A stretch of 21,480 nucleotides of DNA, taken from contig USJO01000021.1 of assembly GCA_900555075.1 (NCBI GenBank), positions 1 through 21,480 on the forward strand, given 5' to 3'. The position numbers and the translations under genes were made by a program. The DNA is from an uncultured Clostridium sp. (GTDB lineage Bacteria; Bacillota; Clostridia; TANB77; CAG-508). This document shows, piece by piece, positions 7,932 through 15,912 of the stretch (positions within the stretch are counted from its first letter, which is position 1; every line of letters begins with the position of its first letter). The notes below the pieces were generated by a model, which did not search any database, had not been told where the DNA came from, and was given only the letters and a program-made list of their open reading frames with translations.

Positions 7932-8797
7932 TTTTTCCTCGTTAATCTAAATTTCTTTCTTTCTTCAACCTTTGGCACTAAATTTTTTATCAAAATTTGT
8001 TTTAAAGCATCTTCTTTTACATCTGCTATTAACGTTCCATTTTTTGCAACTGATATTTTCCCCGTTTCTTCTGATACTACTATAACTATACTATCTGATT
8101 CTTTTGAAATTCCTATTGCTGATCTATGTCTTGTTCCTAGCTTTTTAGATATGTTTTTATCACTTGATAAAGGTAACATACATGCGGCTGCCATTATCTT
8201 ACTCTCACTTATTATAACTGCTCCATCATGTAGAGGAGTATTTGGTTGGAATATGTTTACAAGTAGTTGTGGTGATATTTCTGCCCCTATCAATACACCT
8301 GTATCTATTATATCTTTTAATTTTATATCTCTTTCAATAACAATTAATGCTCCTGTTTTATTGTTCGATAATTCCATAGCTGCTATTGTTATTTTATAAA
8401 TATTCTCTTTTACTTTTGTTACTATGTCTTGTTCTATTCCAAAGAATTTGTTTATCTTATTTGAACCAAGTTGTTCTAATGCACGTCTTAGTTCTGGTTG
8501 GAACATTACAATTAGCAAAATTACTCCATACGTCATAAATGATGTTAGTATGAAGTTAAGTATTCTTAAATTTAAAAGTGAACTAAGCATTGTTGCAGCA
8601 ATTAGAAGTAAGATTCCTTTTAGTAACTGCAAAGCTCTTGTTCCTTTTACAAATTGTAGGAATTTAACTGCTATGAATATAACTAACGTTATATCAATTA
8701 TGAACATTATTAAATCATATGGACTATTTAATAATGTATTTATATATGCAGTTATATCTCCTTCTTTTATTGATAACAATTCTAAATTTTTTAGCAT
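7928..8797 (-). CDS. cdaA: Diadenylate cyclase CdaA (c-di-AMP synthase)
   Basis: CdaA makes cyclic di-AMP from two ATP at the membrane; this messenger governs potassium and osmolyte balance and wall stability. The 289-residue protein has three predicted membrane helices in the first 100 residues, then a DisA_N domain with the catalytic DGA (191-193) and the ATP-binding GTRHR (221-225). Length and layout match the family. AGGAGG precedes the ATG. In many Bacillota cdaA is followed by the regulator gene cdaR and then glmM. Here the next gene is truA and no cdaR is present in the window, so any regulator must lie elsewhere. Confidence 0.95.
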   Translation of the reverse strand: MLKNLELLSIKEGDITAYINTLLNSPYDLIMFIIDITLVIFIAVKFLQFVKGTRALQLLKGILLLIAATMLSSLLNLRILNFILTSFMTYGVILLIVMFQPELRRALEQLGSNKINKFFGIEQDIVTKVKENIYKITIAAMELSNNKTGALIVIERDIKLKDIIDTGVLIGAEISPQLLVNIFQPNTPLHDGAVIISESKIMAAACMLPLSSDKNISKKLGTRHRSAIGISKESDSIVIVVSEETGKISVAKNGTLIADVKEDALKQILIKNLVPKVEERKKFRLTRKK

Positions 8798-8812
8798 TAG
8801 TTCCTCCTACTT

Positions 8813-8920
8813 CTATTTTATAAATATCATATATAGTAATGATGCACATGTACCTAGTAGCATTAGTCCTGCCATTATTGCAGCAAATACTCTAACAATT
8901 ATTTTGTTCTTTTTATTCAT
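8813..8920 (-). CDS. 35-residue single-pass membrane peptide
   Basis: A short reading frame between gmk and cdaA, starting ATG at 8920 and ending TAG at 8813. A strong ribosome site, AGAGGAGGG, lies 7 bases upstream. The product begins MNKKNKIIVR, a positive N-terminus, and then has about 22 hydrophobic residues, so it is probably a single-span membrane peptide. The cdaA ribosome site begins only a few bases after its stop. It recalls the tiny basic-plus-one-helix membrane proteins of Bacillota such as the Prli42/DUF4044 type, but the match is to general form only. The strong ribosome site and in-operon position support it being real. Confidence 0.65.
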   Translation of the reverse strand: MNKKNKIIVRVFAAIMAGLMLLGTCASLLYMIFIK

Positions 8921-8949
8921 ATGTTTTCCCTCCTCTTAGATATGACTTA

Positions 8950-9528
8950 TCAAGTTGTTTGTTGTTTTCTTAATTTGTATTCATTTTCTATGATTGTCAT
9001 TATTATTTGAACAGTTTTTTCAAGATTATCATTTTTTAGTACATAGTCATATATTCCTATTTTTGATTCTTCATAGTCAAATCTATTAAGTCTTAATTCA
9101 ATCTCCTTTAAACTTGCTTTTTCTATTCTGTGTTCTAGCCTTCTTCTTAGTTCATCTTTTGGAACTCTTAAAAAGATTGTAACTATATCCATATTATTTT
9201 TAAATATTTTTAATAGGTTTTCTGTACCATTTACTTCAATATCTTTTACTATAATTTTACCTGATTCTATTGTTTTATTTAATATTTCTTTTGATGTTCC
9301 ATAATAATGTTCATGATGTACTGAATATTCATAAAATTCATTGTTTTTTATTCTTTCTTCAAATTCTTGTGTTGTTATAAAATTATAAATCTGTCCATTT
9401 ACTTCGCCTTCTCTTGGTTGTCTATCTGTATATGAAGGCATTGATACTACATTATCCATTCTTTTTATTAGTTCATTTTTTATCGTATCTTTTCCTGCTC
9501 CTGATACCCCTGATAGTAATACTAGCAT
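8950..9528 (-). CDS. gmk: Guanylate kinase
   Basis: Guanylate kinase phosphorylates GMP (and dGMP) to GDP with ATP. The 192-residue protein has a P-loop GVSGAGKD (7-14), the GMP-binding SYTDRQPREGEVNG, EYSVHHEHYYGT, DIEVNG, and the lid RVPKDELRRRLEHR. The P-loop has Asp after the Lys where Ser or Thr is usual, and the loop before YYGT reads HEH where many family members have HGN. The gene sits in the conserved yicC-remA-rpoZ-gmk neighbourhood, so it should be the housekeeping enzyme. Its start overlaps the end of rpoZ by 7 bases, and its ribosome site lies inside rpoZ. Confidence 0.9.
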   Translation of the reverse strand: MLVLLSGVSGAGKDTIKNELIKRMDNVVSMPSYTDRQPREGEVNGQIYNFITTQEFEERIKNNEFYEYSVHHEHYYGTSKEILNKTIESGKIIVKDIEVNGTENLLKIFKNNMDIVTIFLRVPKDELRRRLEHRIEKASLKEIELRLNRFDYEESKIGIYDYVLKNDNLEKTVQIIMTIIENEYKLRKQQTT

Positions 9529-9710
9529 TCCTTCACCTTTCCTTCAGCAATTTCATTCGCTGCAAGGGTTACTGCTGACCTTTCTTTTACTTTTGTTAAA
9601 GGTATTTGTCCTTCTGATATTTGTCTGGCTCTTTTTGACACTAATATCACTAATTCAAACCTGTTATCAATTATTTTTAATAAATCTGTAACTGTTGGTT
9701 TTATAATCAT
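9522..9710 (-). CDS. rpoZ: RNA polymerase omega subunit
   Basis: Omega helps fold and assemble the beta' subunit. The 62-residue product has the family core: an N-terminal helix TVTDLLKIIDNRFELVILVSKRARQI and LTKVKERSAVTLAANEIAEGKV. The length is typical for Bacillota. AAAGGAAATGAG precedes the ATG. The 3' end overlaps gmk by 7 bases. Confidence 0.93.
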   Translation of the reverse strand: MIIKPTVTDLLKIIDNRFELVILVSKRARQISEGQIPLTKVKERSAVTLAANEIAEGKVKEC

Positions 9711-9733
9711 TTTTTCTCATTTCCTTTCTCTTT

Positions 9734-9997
9734 TTATTCTTCTATATTTTCTTCTTTAGTTATATCTTTGTCTAGTCTTGTTGCTATTGTTTCTGGTTGC
9801 ACAGCTGATAAAACTATATGTCCTGAATCCATTATCAATACTGCTCTTGTTCTTCTTCCACAGGTTGCATCTATTGCAACTTTTGTGTCTTTTGCTTCTT
9901 GTATAATTCTTTTTATTGGTGCTGCTTCTGGACTTACAATTGAAACAATTTTGTTTGCAGAAACAACGTTTCCAAATCCTATGTTAACTAATTGCAT
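9734..9997 (-). CDS. remA: Extracellular matrix regulator RemA (DUF370)
   Basis: RemA is a small oligomeric DNA-binding protein that in Bacillus activates biofilm matrix and osmoprotection genes. The 87-residue product shows the family pattern: NIGFGNVVSANKIVSIVSP at the N-terminus, then APIKRIIQEAK and the basic DATCGRRTRAVLIMDSGH, where the arginines contact DNA in the known family. AGGAGG precedes the ATG. It lies 9 bases after the yicC stop and 23 bases before rpoZ, in the usual order. Its regulatory targets in this organism cannot be told from sequence. Confidence 0.93.
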   Translation of the reverse strand: MQLVNIGFGNVVSANKIVSIVSPEAAPIKRIIQEAKDTKVAIDATCGRRTRAVLIMDSGHIVLSAVQPETIATRLDKDITKEENIEE

Positions 9998-10006
9998 ATA
10001 AGCCTC

Positions 10007-10885
10007 CTATTCTATATTTTGTATTTGCTCACGTATGTTTTCTAATTCTGTCTTTATTTCTACAACATAATTTATTATTTCTAAATTGTTTGCTTTTGAA
10101 CCTATTGTGTTTGTTTCTCTGTTCATCTCTTGAATTAAAAAGTCTATCCTTTTTCCATTGCTATTGTCTTTTTCTATTAAACTTAAAAACTGTGATATAT
10201 GACTTTTCATTCTTGTTACTTCTTCTTCTATTGAGCATTTATCTGAATAAATTACTATTTCTTGTGCTAAACGTGCTTCATCTACCACATTTGGTTTAAG
10301 TAATTCATTTATTCGCTTTTCTAATTTTACTATATATTCATTCACAAGTCCAGTAGAAATTGAATTTATTTTATCAATTTTTTTAGAAATTAATGATATC
10401 CTTTTTTCTAGGTCTTCTTTTATCTTTTCTCCTTCTATTTCTCTCATATGTATAAAGTTATCTATTGCTTCTCTAGTACAATTTATTAGTTCTTCTGTTA
10501 TGATTTTTTCATCATCTTCGTTTAGTTTAATATTTAATATGTCTGGCATTTTCATAACATCTATTACTTCAATATTTGAATTAATACCTGCTTCACTTGC
10601 AAGTTCTTTCATTTCCTCTATATATATTTTTGCAAGTTCTTTATTTATTTCTATTGTTTTACCTTTCTCGCTATTGTTAGAAAAACTAATAAATACTTCA
10701 ACTTTCCCTCTTGTAATAGAATTAGAAATAATTTTTTTAATATTATCTTCTAAAAAGCTTATGTTTCTTGGCATTTTAATAGATATATCACTATATCTAT
10801 TATTAACTGATTTTATCTCTACTGTATATTCTCTGGAATCGTTTTCATACTTACTTCTTCCATATCCTGTCATACTTCTTAACAT
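10007..10885 (-). CDS. yicC: YicC/YloC family endoribonuclease
   Basis: A 292-residue member of the YicC/YloC family, RNA-cleaving proteins found beside remA and gmk in many bacteria. The N-terminus LRSMTGYGRSKYE and SVNNRYSDISIKMPR are family signatures. The C-terminal DUF1732 part, LAQEIVIYSDKCSIEEEVTRMKSH to NRETNTIGSKANN, carries the conserved acidic and His positions. Long charged helices fill the middle. Its ATG directly follows the TAA of the upstream membrane-protein gene (TAAATG), with the ribosome site AAGGAG inside that gene's end, so the two are probably translationally coupled. Confidence 0.93.
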   Translation of the reverse strand: MLRSMTGYGRSKYENDSREYTVEIKSVNNRYSDISIKMPRNISFLEDNIKKIISNSITRGKVEVFISFSNNSEKGKTIEINKELAKIYIEEMKELASEAGINSNIEVIDVMKMPDILNIKLNEDDEKIITEELINCTREAIDNFIHMREIEGEKIKEDLEKRISLISKKIDKINSISTGLVNEYIVKLEKRINELLKPNVVDEARLAQEIVIYSDKCSIEEEVTRMKSHISQFLSLIEKDNSNGKRIDFLIQEMNRETNTIGSKANNLEIINYVVEIKTELENIREQIQNIE

Positions 10886-11701
10886 TTATTTAATCTCCTT
10901 CTTTGTTACTTTTTTTATTGTTTTTGGTTTTGTAGTAGCTTTTCTTGCTGGTGTTGTTGTTCCTTTTTTGGAAATGGTTTTATTTTTAAGTTCTGTTTTT
11001 TGAATTGTTGTTTCTTTTTTCGGTTTTGTATTTTTAGTTGCTGTTTTTCTTTTAGCTTTTGGCTTTCTTGTTGCTTCTTTATTTATTGATTTTTTTGTCG
11101 CTCTAGGTTTTTGTTCTATTTTCGCAGATTTTTTTGTTGCTGTTGTTTTTTCTGTTGCTTTTACTTTTTGTTGTGTCATTTCTTCTAGTATTCTCATTTT
11201 TTCTTTTTCTGCTTTATCATCTTGGCTTTCTTTTTTAATTATTTCTTGTATGTCGCTAATATTAAGCAAATATTGTTTTTTCTCTTTGCAATATATTATT
11301 ATTATCTTGCAAATATAATATACAGTAATAAAAGCAATTATCGCATAAATTATTTTATTAGTAAATCTAAAGAAAATGTATGGAGCAAAAAGCATAAGTA
11401 TTGCAAGTATTAACATTTCTATACCAGATATTGCCCATTTTCCACTATCCTTATGGTATGCTACTTCTAATACTATTATTGAAAAAATTAAAATTTCAAT
11501 TGAGTAAGCGTTGTATATAAATGTGGCTACTGATTTATCTAAGAGGTTAGATGCCATTTTAAGTGCCATTAATAAAATAATTATAGCAATACAAATTGCC
11601 CAATTAGCTACTATTCTAGCAATTATACTATCTTTAACCTCTTTTGATAATGTTCTTTTTTCTTTTATTTTCTCTATGTTATTTAATGCATTTTTCTTCA
11701 A
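10886..11701 (-). CDS. Membrane protein with Lys/Thr-rich C-terminal tail
   Basis: Not recognised as a named family. The 271-residue product has about four hydrophobic segments between residues 27 and 138 (for example ANWAICIAIIILLMALKM and NKIIYAIIAFITVYYICKIII), then a tail of about 110 residues from residue 160 made mainly of Lys, Thr, Ala and Glu, with repeated K-(A/K)-T-x-K type units. The tail looks like the histone H1-like or DNA/RNA-binding basic tails of some bacterial proteins and is probably cytoplasmic and disordered. The start is TTG at 11701, with AGGAAA 7 bases upstream; the next Met is inside the first membrane segment. It lies 26 bases after rsmE and abuts yicC, so it is in the operon. 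It might tether nucleic acid or ribosomes to the membrane, which is only an inference. Confidence 0.8.
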   Translation of the reverse strand: MKKNALNNIEKIKEKRTLSKEVKDSIIARIVANWAICIAIIILLMALKMASNLLDKSVATFIYNAYSIEILIFSIIVLEVAYHKDSGKWAISGIEMLILAILMLFAPYIFFRFTNKIIYAIIAFITVYYICKIIIIYCKEKKQYLLNISDIQEIIKKESQDDKAEKEKMRILEEMTQQKVKATEKTTATKKSAKIEQKPRATKKSINKEATRKPKAKRKTATKNTKPKKETTIQKTELKNKTISKKGTTTPARKATTKPKTIKKVTKKEIK

Positions 11702-11727
11702 CTTAAATTTCCTACCCTTCTTTTGTA

Positions 11728-12468
11728 TTATTCTAATTCATACATTATAATGCTTGCCATTGCTAATCCTACTGTTTCTGTTCTTAAAATTCTTTTGCCT
11801 AGTGTAATTGTTTTAGCCCCTGCTTCTAGTAATTTTTGAACTTCTTTGTAGTCTATTCCACCCTCTGGTCCTATTATTATTCCTATTTTTAGGTTTTTCT
11901 TGTTTTCTAAAGTTTTTAGAACATTTTTTAATGTGTTTTTTTCTTCATTTTCATATGCCAATAATACTATATCATATTTTTGTATTAAATTCAAAAGTTT
12001 TTGTAAATTTATTGAATTTTCCACTTTTGGTATAAAGTCTCTTCCACTTTGTTTTGCTGCCGTCTCTGCAATTTTATTCCATCTTTCTATTTTCTTTTCT
12101 TCAGATTTGCTATCAAGTTTTACTACACATCTTTCCATTTGCACTGGTATAAAGTATTTAACACCTAGTTCTGTACATTTTTGAATTATTATTTCCATCT
12201 TTTCTGCTTTTGGAAGCCCTTGAAATATAGTAATTTCGGTGTTAGGTTCAGCTTCTGATAATAGTTTTTTTACTATATCACATTTTATCTGTTCTTTATT
12301 TATTTCTTTTATTTGGCATAAAAAGTTTTCAGACGTAGTTATATTGCAAATGTTTATTTGGTCGCCTATTTGCTTCCTTAAAACATTTGCAATATGTTTT
12401 ACGTCTTCGCCAAATAAGGTTATTTTATTTTCTTGCATTTGATTTGCTTCTATAAAAAACTTTGGCAT
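11728..12468 (-). CDS. rsmE: 16S rRNA m3U1498 methyltransferase RsmE
   Basis: RsmE methylates N3 of U1498 in helix 44 of 16S rRNA using S-adenosylmethionine. The 246-residue protein has the N-terminal PUA-like part with HIANVLRKQIGD and the C-terminal SPOUT knot, with IGPEGGID, TLGKRILRTETVGLAMASII. The GPEGG and LRTETA-like motifs form the cofactor site. Length is normal. TGGAGG precedes the ATG, 18 bases after the HD-protein stop. In many Bacillota rsmE follows dnaJ and prmA; here no prmA is present and an HD-protein gene lies between. Confidence 0.95.
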   Translation of the reverse strand: MPKFFIEANQMQENKITLFGEDVKHIANVLRKQIGDQINICNITTSENFLCQIKEINKEQIKCDIVKKLLSEAEPNTEITIFQGLPKAEKMEIIIQKCTELGVKYFIPVQMERCVVKLDSKSEEKKIERWNKIAETAAKQSGRDFIPKVENSINLQKLLNLIQKYDIVLLAYENEEKNTLKNVLKTLENKKNLKIGIIIGPEGGIDYKEVQKLLEAGAKTITLGKRILRTETVGLAMASIIMYELE

Positions 12469-12485
12469 TATTCCTCCAAATTAGT

Positions 12486-14555
12486 TTATTCTCTTTCATC
12501 TTCTTGCATTGCTCTTGATAATTCTTGTACTTTTTTATTTTCTTTTAGTGCTGTTTCAGGATTTACTCTATCACTTTTTAGGTCTTCTTTTTTCATATAT
12601 CCTGTTCTAATTGCTAGTTCATTAAATCCTCTATCTGTCATTCCGGCTAAATAGTCTATTGAAAGCTGTATTGCCATTTTTTCTTCCATCTTTTGTCTTT
12701 CTCTATCAATTAGTTTTTGTGCTATTTTTTCTTGTTGTTCTGGCGTAACACTATCCATGGTTCCATATTCTGCCTTTATCTTTTGTCTAATGCTTTCTAT
12801 GTCTTCATCTACTTTACTTCTATAAAGTTGTTCAAAATCTTTTGGTTGACCTGTAATCTTGGTCTCATATTTACTATCTAGCGCTTTTTGTACTTTATTT
12901 CTTATCTGTGTTTCAATAGCATAAAAAGTATTCATATATTTAGTTGCAAATGTGTCTTCCCCATTTTGCACATATTCATAAATGTTTGAAAATAATTCTC
13001 TTCTTGCCTTTGTTTCATTTCTATTTCCAGAAGTTGTAAATCTTGCATCTGGAAGGATTTTAATGTCTCTAATTTCTTGTTGCTTTTTATAACTATCACA
13101 TTCTTTTGGGTCTTTATACTCTGTTTTGCAATATGCTAAAGCTTGTGAATTCTCAATTTGTTTTCTAATTGTTCTATTATAAAATTGGTTGGCAACTACA
13201 CCCGTTCTTATCATACTTTTTGCACAAGTTTCTACTAATTTCATGGCAGCATTAGGTTGTGCATCTTGTTGATATTTCCATTTTGTTTTAGGAACATATG
13301 TATCATAGTTAATTTGTTTTGCTGCAAAGAACAATCTTTGTCCTAAGGGTGAAAATTGCAATTGTCCTGTTGTTCTTGAGTTTTTTAGTAAGTCATTTAT
13401 AAAGAACTCTTGCATTCTTGTTGTTACTTCTGCCACAACTGTTGAACGAACTCTTAATTTTTTTCCAACAAATTCTCTTATTTTTTGTAAGTCAGAATTT
13501 AAAAACATTTTATCTTCGTCGCTCATACCTTCTTGCTCTTTCTGTTTTTTATATTCTTCAATATGTGCTTCAACTATTTTATTAACCTTTCCATAATCTG
13601 TTTCAAATTGGATGCCTTTTTCTGTAATTTCTCCTGTTATTTGATTTGCAATTTTTATTATTTCCCTATTTTCTTCTTTCTGTGCATCTTGTACAATTCC
13701 TCTTAATTTTTCATCTTTTATTTGGTCAATAATGTTCTTTGCAATTTGAATTTTATCTTCTGTTTTATCTGCATAATCATCTGCAAACATTTCTCCAAAT
13801 AGTTCTAAATATCTTGGAATAAAATCTTTATATATTCCCAATCTAAATCCATCTCTAATGTCTGTTGCTAAATATGCTATAACATCCGCATATTTTGCTA
13901 TCTTTCCCTCTGGTGTTTGTGCTATGCATTTATATTTGTTTTTTGCTGTTGCTGAAGTTACTTTAGTTCTTACAGCAGTTTGCATATCTAGATAATAGTC
14001 TTCTTTTTTGTTCATATCTTTTGCACTTGCTTCTCCATCGTGAGATACTACAATATCCAAAAAATATGAAAATTCTTCTTGTAGTTTTTTTCTTAATTCT
14101 GGTTTGTTTTTTATGTTAGGGATTTTTGCTATTGCTTTTTCGCAGATATTTTCGCTTTCAATAACTTCAACTCCTTTTGCATTATGGTGGAAAAATTGTA
14201 CATTAAATATTTCTCCAATGTGTGTAAATGTTTCTTCTCCATCATGTGCACTAAACGGATGTCCTGCATCATGCATAAGCATACCAGCATACGCATACTC
14301 ATAGTCTAAGTCTAGTCCCTTTGCTATTCTTTTTGCTATATTGGCAGCATTTCTTACGTGTGTTGCTCTTGATGTTAAATGTGTTTCCAAATCATCCTTT
14401 GGAGTCGCCATCGGTTTAATCTCTGAGCGCTTCATAAAGTTACTCTCGTCTATTGCCTCAATTAAATAATCAATATATTTGTCCCATACTAATTCTGTCT
14501 TTTTCATTTTTTTTATTTCAATTTCTTCTACATTTACTTTCTTATCAACATCCAT
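12486..14555 (-). CDS. HD-domain dGTPase-like phosphohydrolase
   Basis: A 689-residue protein whose first 250 residues match the dGTP triphosphohydrolase group of HD enzymes: TSRATHVRNAANIA (first metal His), MLMHDAGHPFSAHDGEETF with the HD pair at residues 95-96, FFHHNAKG, IVVSHDGE, and KYADVIAYLATDIRDGFRLG, the late Asp motif. All usual metal ligands appear present, so hydrolysis of dGTP or another (d)NTP is likely. The remaining 430 residues are rich in charged helices and longer than in standard dGTPases; a late HD-flanking part, AVRTKV, is kept. Start: the frame opens at a TTG (14567) that is itself part of the TGGAGG ribosome site, so ATG 14555 is chosen. It heads the long operon from its own promoter. 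Confidence 0.85.
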   Translation of the reverse strand: MDVDKKVNVEEIEIKKMKKTELVWDKYIDYLIEAIDESNFMKRSEIKPMATPKDDLETHLTSRATHVRNAANIAKRIAKGLDLDYEYAYAGMLMHDAGHPFSAHDGEETFTHIGEIFNVQFFHHNAKGVEVIESENICEKAIAKIPNIKNKPELRKKLQEEFSYFLDIVVSHDGEASAKDMNKKEDYYLDMQTAVRTKVTSATAKNKYKCIAQTPEGKIAKYADVIAYLATDIRDGFRLGIYKDFIPRYLELFGEMFADDYADKTEDKIQIAKNIIDQIKDEKLRGIVQDAQKEENREIIKIANQITGEITEKGIQFETDYGKVNKIVEAHIEEYKKQKEQEGMSDEDKMFLNSDLQKIREFVGKKLRVRSTVVAEVTTRMQEFFINDLLKNSRTTGQLQFSPLGQRLFFAAKQINYDTYVPKTKWKYQQDAQPNAAMKLVETCAKSMIRTGVVANQFYNRTIRKQIENSQALAYCKTEYKDPKECDSYKKQQEIRDIKILPDARFTTSGNRNETKARRELFSNIYEYVQNGEDTFATKYMNTFYAIETQIRNKVQKALDSKYETKITGQPKDFEQLYRSKVDEDIESIRQKIKAEYGTMDSVTPEQQEKIAQKLIDRERQKMEEKMAIQLSIDYLAGMTDRGFNELAIRTGYMKKEDLKSDRVNPETALKENKKVQELSRAMQEDERE

Positions 14556-14585
14556 AAAAACCTCCAAAATAAAACTTATATTTTT

Positions 14586-14614
14586 ATTTTACCACATTTT
14601 CCCCTTTTTGTGAA
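14586..14614 (-). promoter_or_regulatory. Sigma-A promoter of the long operon
   Basis: On the minus strand, TTCACA (14609-14614) and TAAAAT (14586-14591) are 17 bases apart, 30 bases upstream of the HD-protein ATG. It begins right after the dnaJ terminator, so a new transcript starts here. Confidence 0.6.
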
Positions 14615-14617
14615 GTA

Positions 14618-14650
14618 AAAAAGAGCAAAAACTCTTTGTTTGCTCTTTTT
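14618..14650 (-). terminator. Rho-independent terminator of the heat-shock operon
   Basis: AAAAAGAGCAAA (14618-14629) pairs perfectly with TTTGCTCTTTTT (14639-14650) over 12 bp with a 9-base loop. In minus-strand RNA the stem ends in a U run. It lies 11 bases past the dnaJ stop. A second, shorter hairpin (14620-14625 with 14632-14637) is mutually exclusive with it. Confidence 0.88.
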
Positions 14651-14661
14651 ATTCTTTACTT

Positions 14662-15834
14662 TTATCCAAATATTCCTCTTTTTTTCACTGGTGGTTGTTC
14701 ATTCATTGTTTTAGCTAGTTGATTTAATAGTTCTCTTTGCTCTGGTGTTAATTTCTTTGGAATTTGAACATTCACAGTAAATATGAAATCTCCTCTATAA
14801 GTGCTATTTATTCTATTAAATCCTTTTCCTTTTATTGCAAATTTTGTACCGTTTTGTGTTGCTTCTGGTATTGTGTATTTTTCTTTACTTCCATCTACCA
14901 TTGGTATTTCTAATGTTGCACCTAGCGTTGCTTGAGTAAATGTTATTGGTATTTCACATATTACGGTATTTCCATCTCTTTTGAATATTTTATGATTTCT
15001 TACATTAATAACAACATTTAAATCTCCTCTTGATCCACCTTTTATGCCTAATTCTCCTTGTTCTCTTAGTGCTATTATTTGATTATTATCTATTCCTGCT
15101 GGAACTGTCACTTGTATTTTTACAGCTTTACGTATTGTTCCTTTTCCTTTACATTGCGTGCATTTTTCTTCTATTACTGTTCCTTCTCCATTACATTCAG
15201 GACAAGTTCTTGTCGTTTGTATTTGTCCAAGTAGTGTTGAGGTAGTTTGTTTAATTGTTCCTGTACCATGGCATGCTTTACAAGTAGTTGTTTTTGTACC
15301 TGGTTTTGCTCTATTTCCATGACATATTGGACATTCTTCGTCTCTTATTATTGTTATTTCTTTTTTTACTCCCAAATATGCTTCTTCAAAAGTAATATCT
15401 AAATTGTATCTTAAGTCTCTTCCCTTTATTGGACCTGTTGCTTTTTGTCTAGTACTTGTTCTTGAACCAAATCCTACTCCTCCTCCAAAAATAGTTGAGA
15501 AGATATCTCCTAAGTCTCCAAAGTCTGCATCAAAATCATCGAAGCCAGAAGTAGTGTATGAATAGTATCCTCCTCTCGGTCCTCCAGCTCCTCCTCCAAA
15601 GCCTTGTGGTCCATCTGCTCCAAACTGGTCATACATTCTTCTTTTTTGTGGATCTGATAAAACCTCATATGCTTCTGATACCTCTTTGAATTTTTCTTCT
15701 GCTTCTTTTTTATTATCTGGGTTTGCATCTGGATGATATTTTTTTGCTAACTTTCTATATGCTCTTTTTAGTTCTTCATCACTTACGTTTTTATCTACGC
15801 CTAAAACTTCATAATAATCTCTTTTATTTGCCAT
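14662..15834 (-). CDS. dnaJ: Chaperone protein DnaJ
   Basis: DnaJ delivers unfolded proteins to DnaK and stimulates its ATPase. The 390-residue product has the J domain with HPD in KKYHPDANPD (about residues 30-39), a Gly/Phe-rich linker, a zinc domain with four CxxCxG units (CPICHGN, CKACHGTG, CPECNGEG, CTQCKGKG), and the two C-terminal beta domains. The first zinc unit ends HGNR and lacks the usual final Gly. The frame is open further upstream, but ATG 15834 begins the standard MANKRDYYEVLGV. A ribosome site, AAAGGAGAG, lies somewhat far upstream (about 12 bases). It is the last gene of the hrcA operon. Confidence 0.96.
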   Translation of the reverse strand: MANKRDYYEVLGVDKNVSDEELKRAYRKLAKKYHPDANPDNKKEAEEKFKEVSEAYEVLSDPQKRRMYDQFGADGPQGFGGGAGGPRGGYYSYTTSGFDDFDADFGDLGDIFSTIFGGGVGFGSRTSTRQKATGPIKGRDLRYNLDITFEEAYLGVKKEITIIRDEECPICHGNRAKPGTKTTTCKACHGTGTIKQTTSTLLGQIQTTRTCPECNGEGTVIEEKCTQCKGKGTIRKAVKIQVTVPAGIDNNQIIALREQGELGIKGGSRGDLNVVINVRNHKIFKRDGNTVICEIPITFTQATLGATLEIPMVDGSKEKYTIPEATQNGTKFAIKGKGFNRINSTYRGDFIFTVNVQIPKKLTPEQRELLNQLAKTMNEQPPVKKRGIFG

Positions 15835-15912
15835 TTTAAAATATACTCTCCTTTTTTTGTAAATTATATCTATATTATTATATTTATAGTACACATATAA
15901 TTTACAATATTT

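Noticed and set aside
10920..11220. CRISPR or tandem DNA repeat in the Lys/Thr-rich tail region
   Set aside because: The DNA is low-complexity because of biased codons for Lys and Thr; there is no regular repeat-spacer unit.
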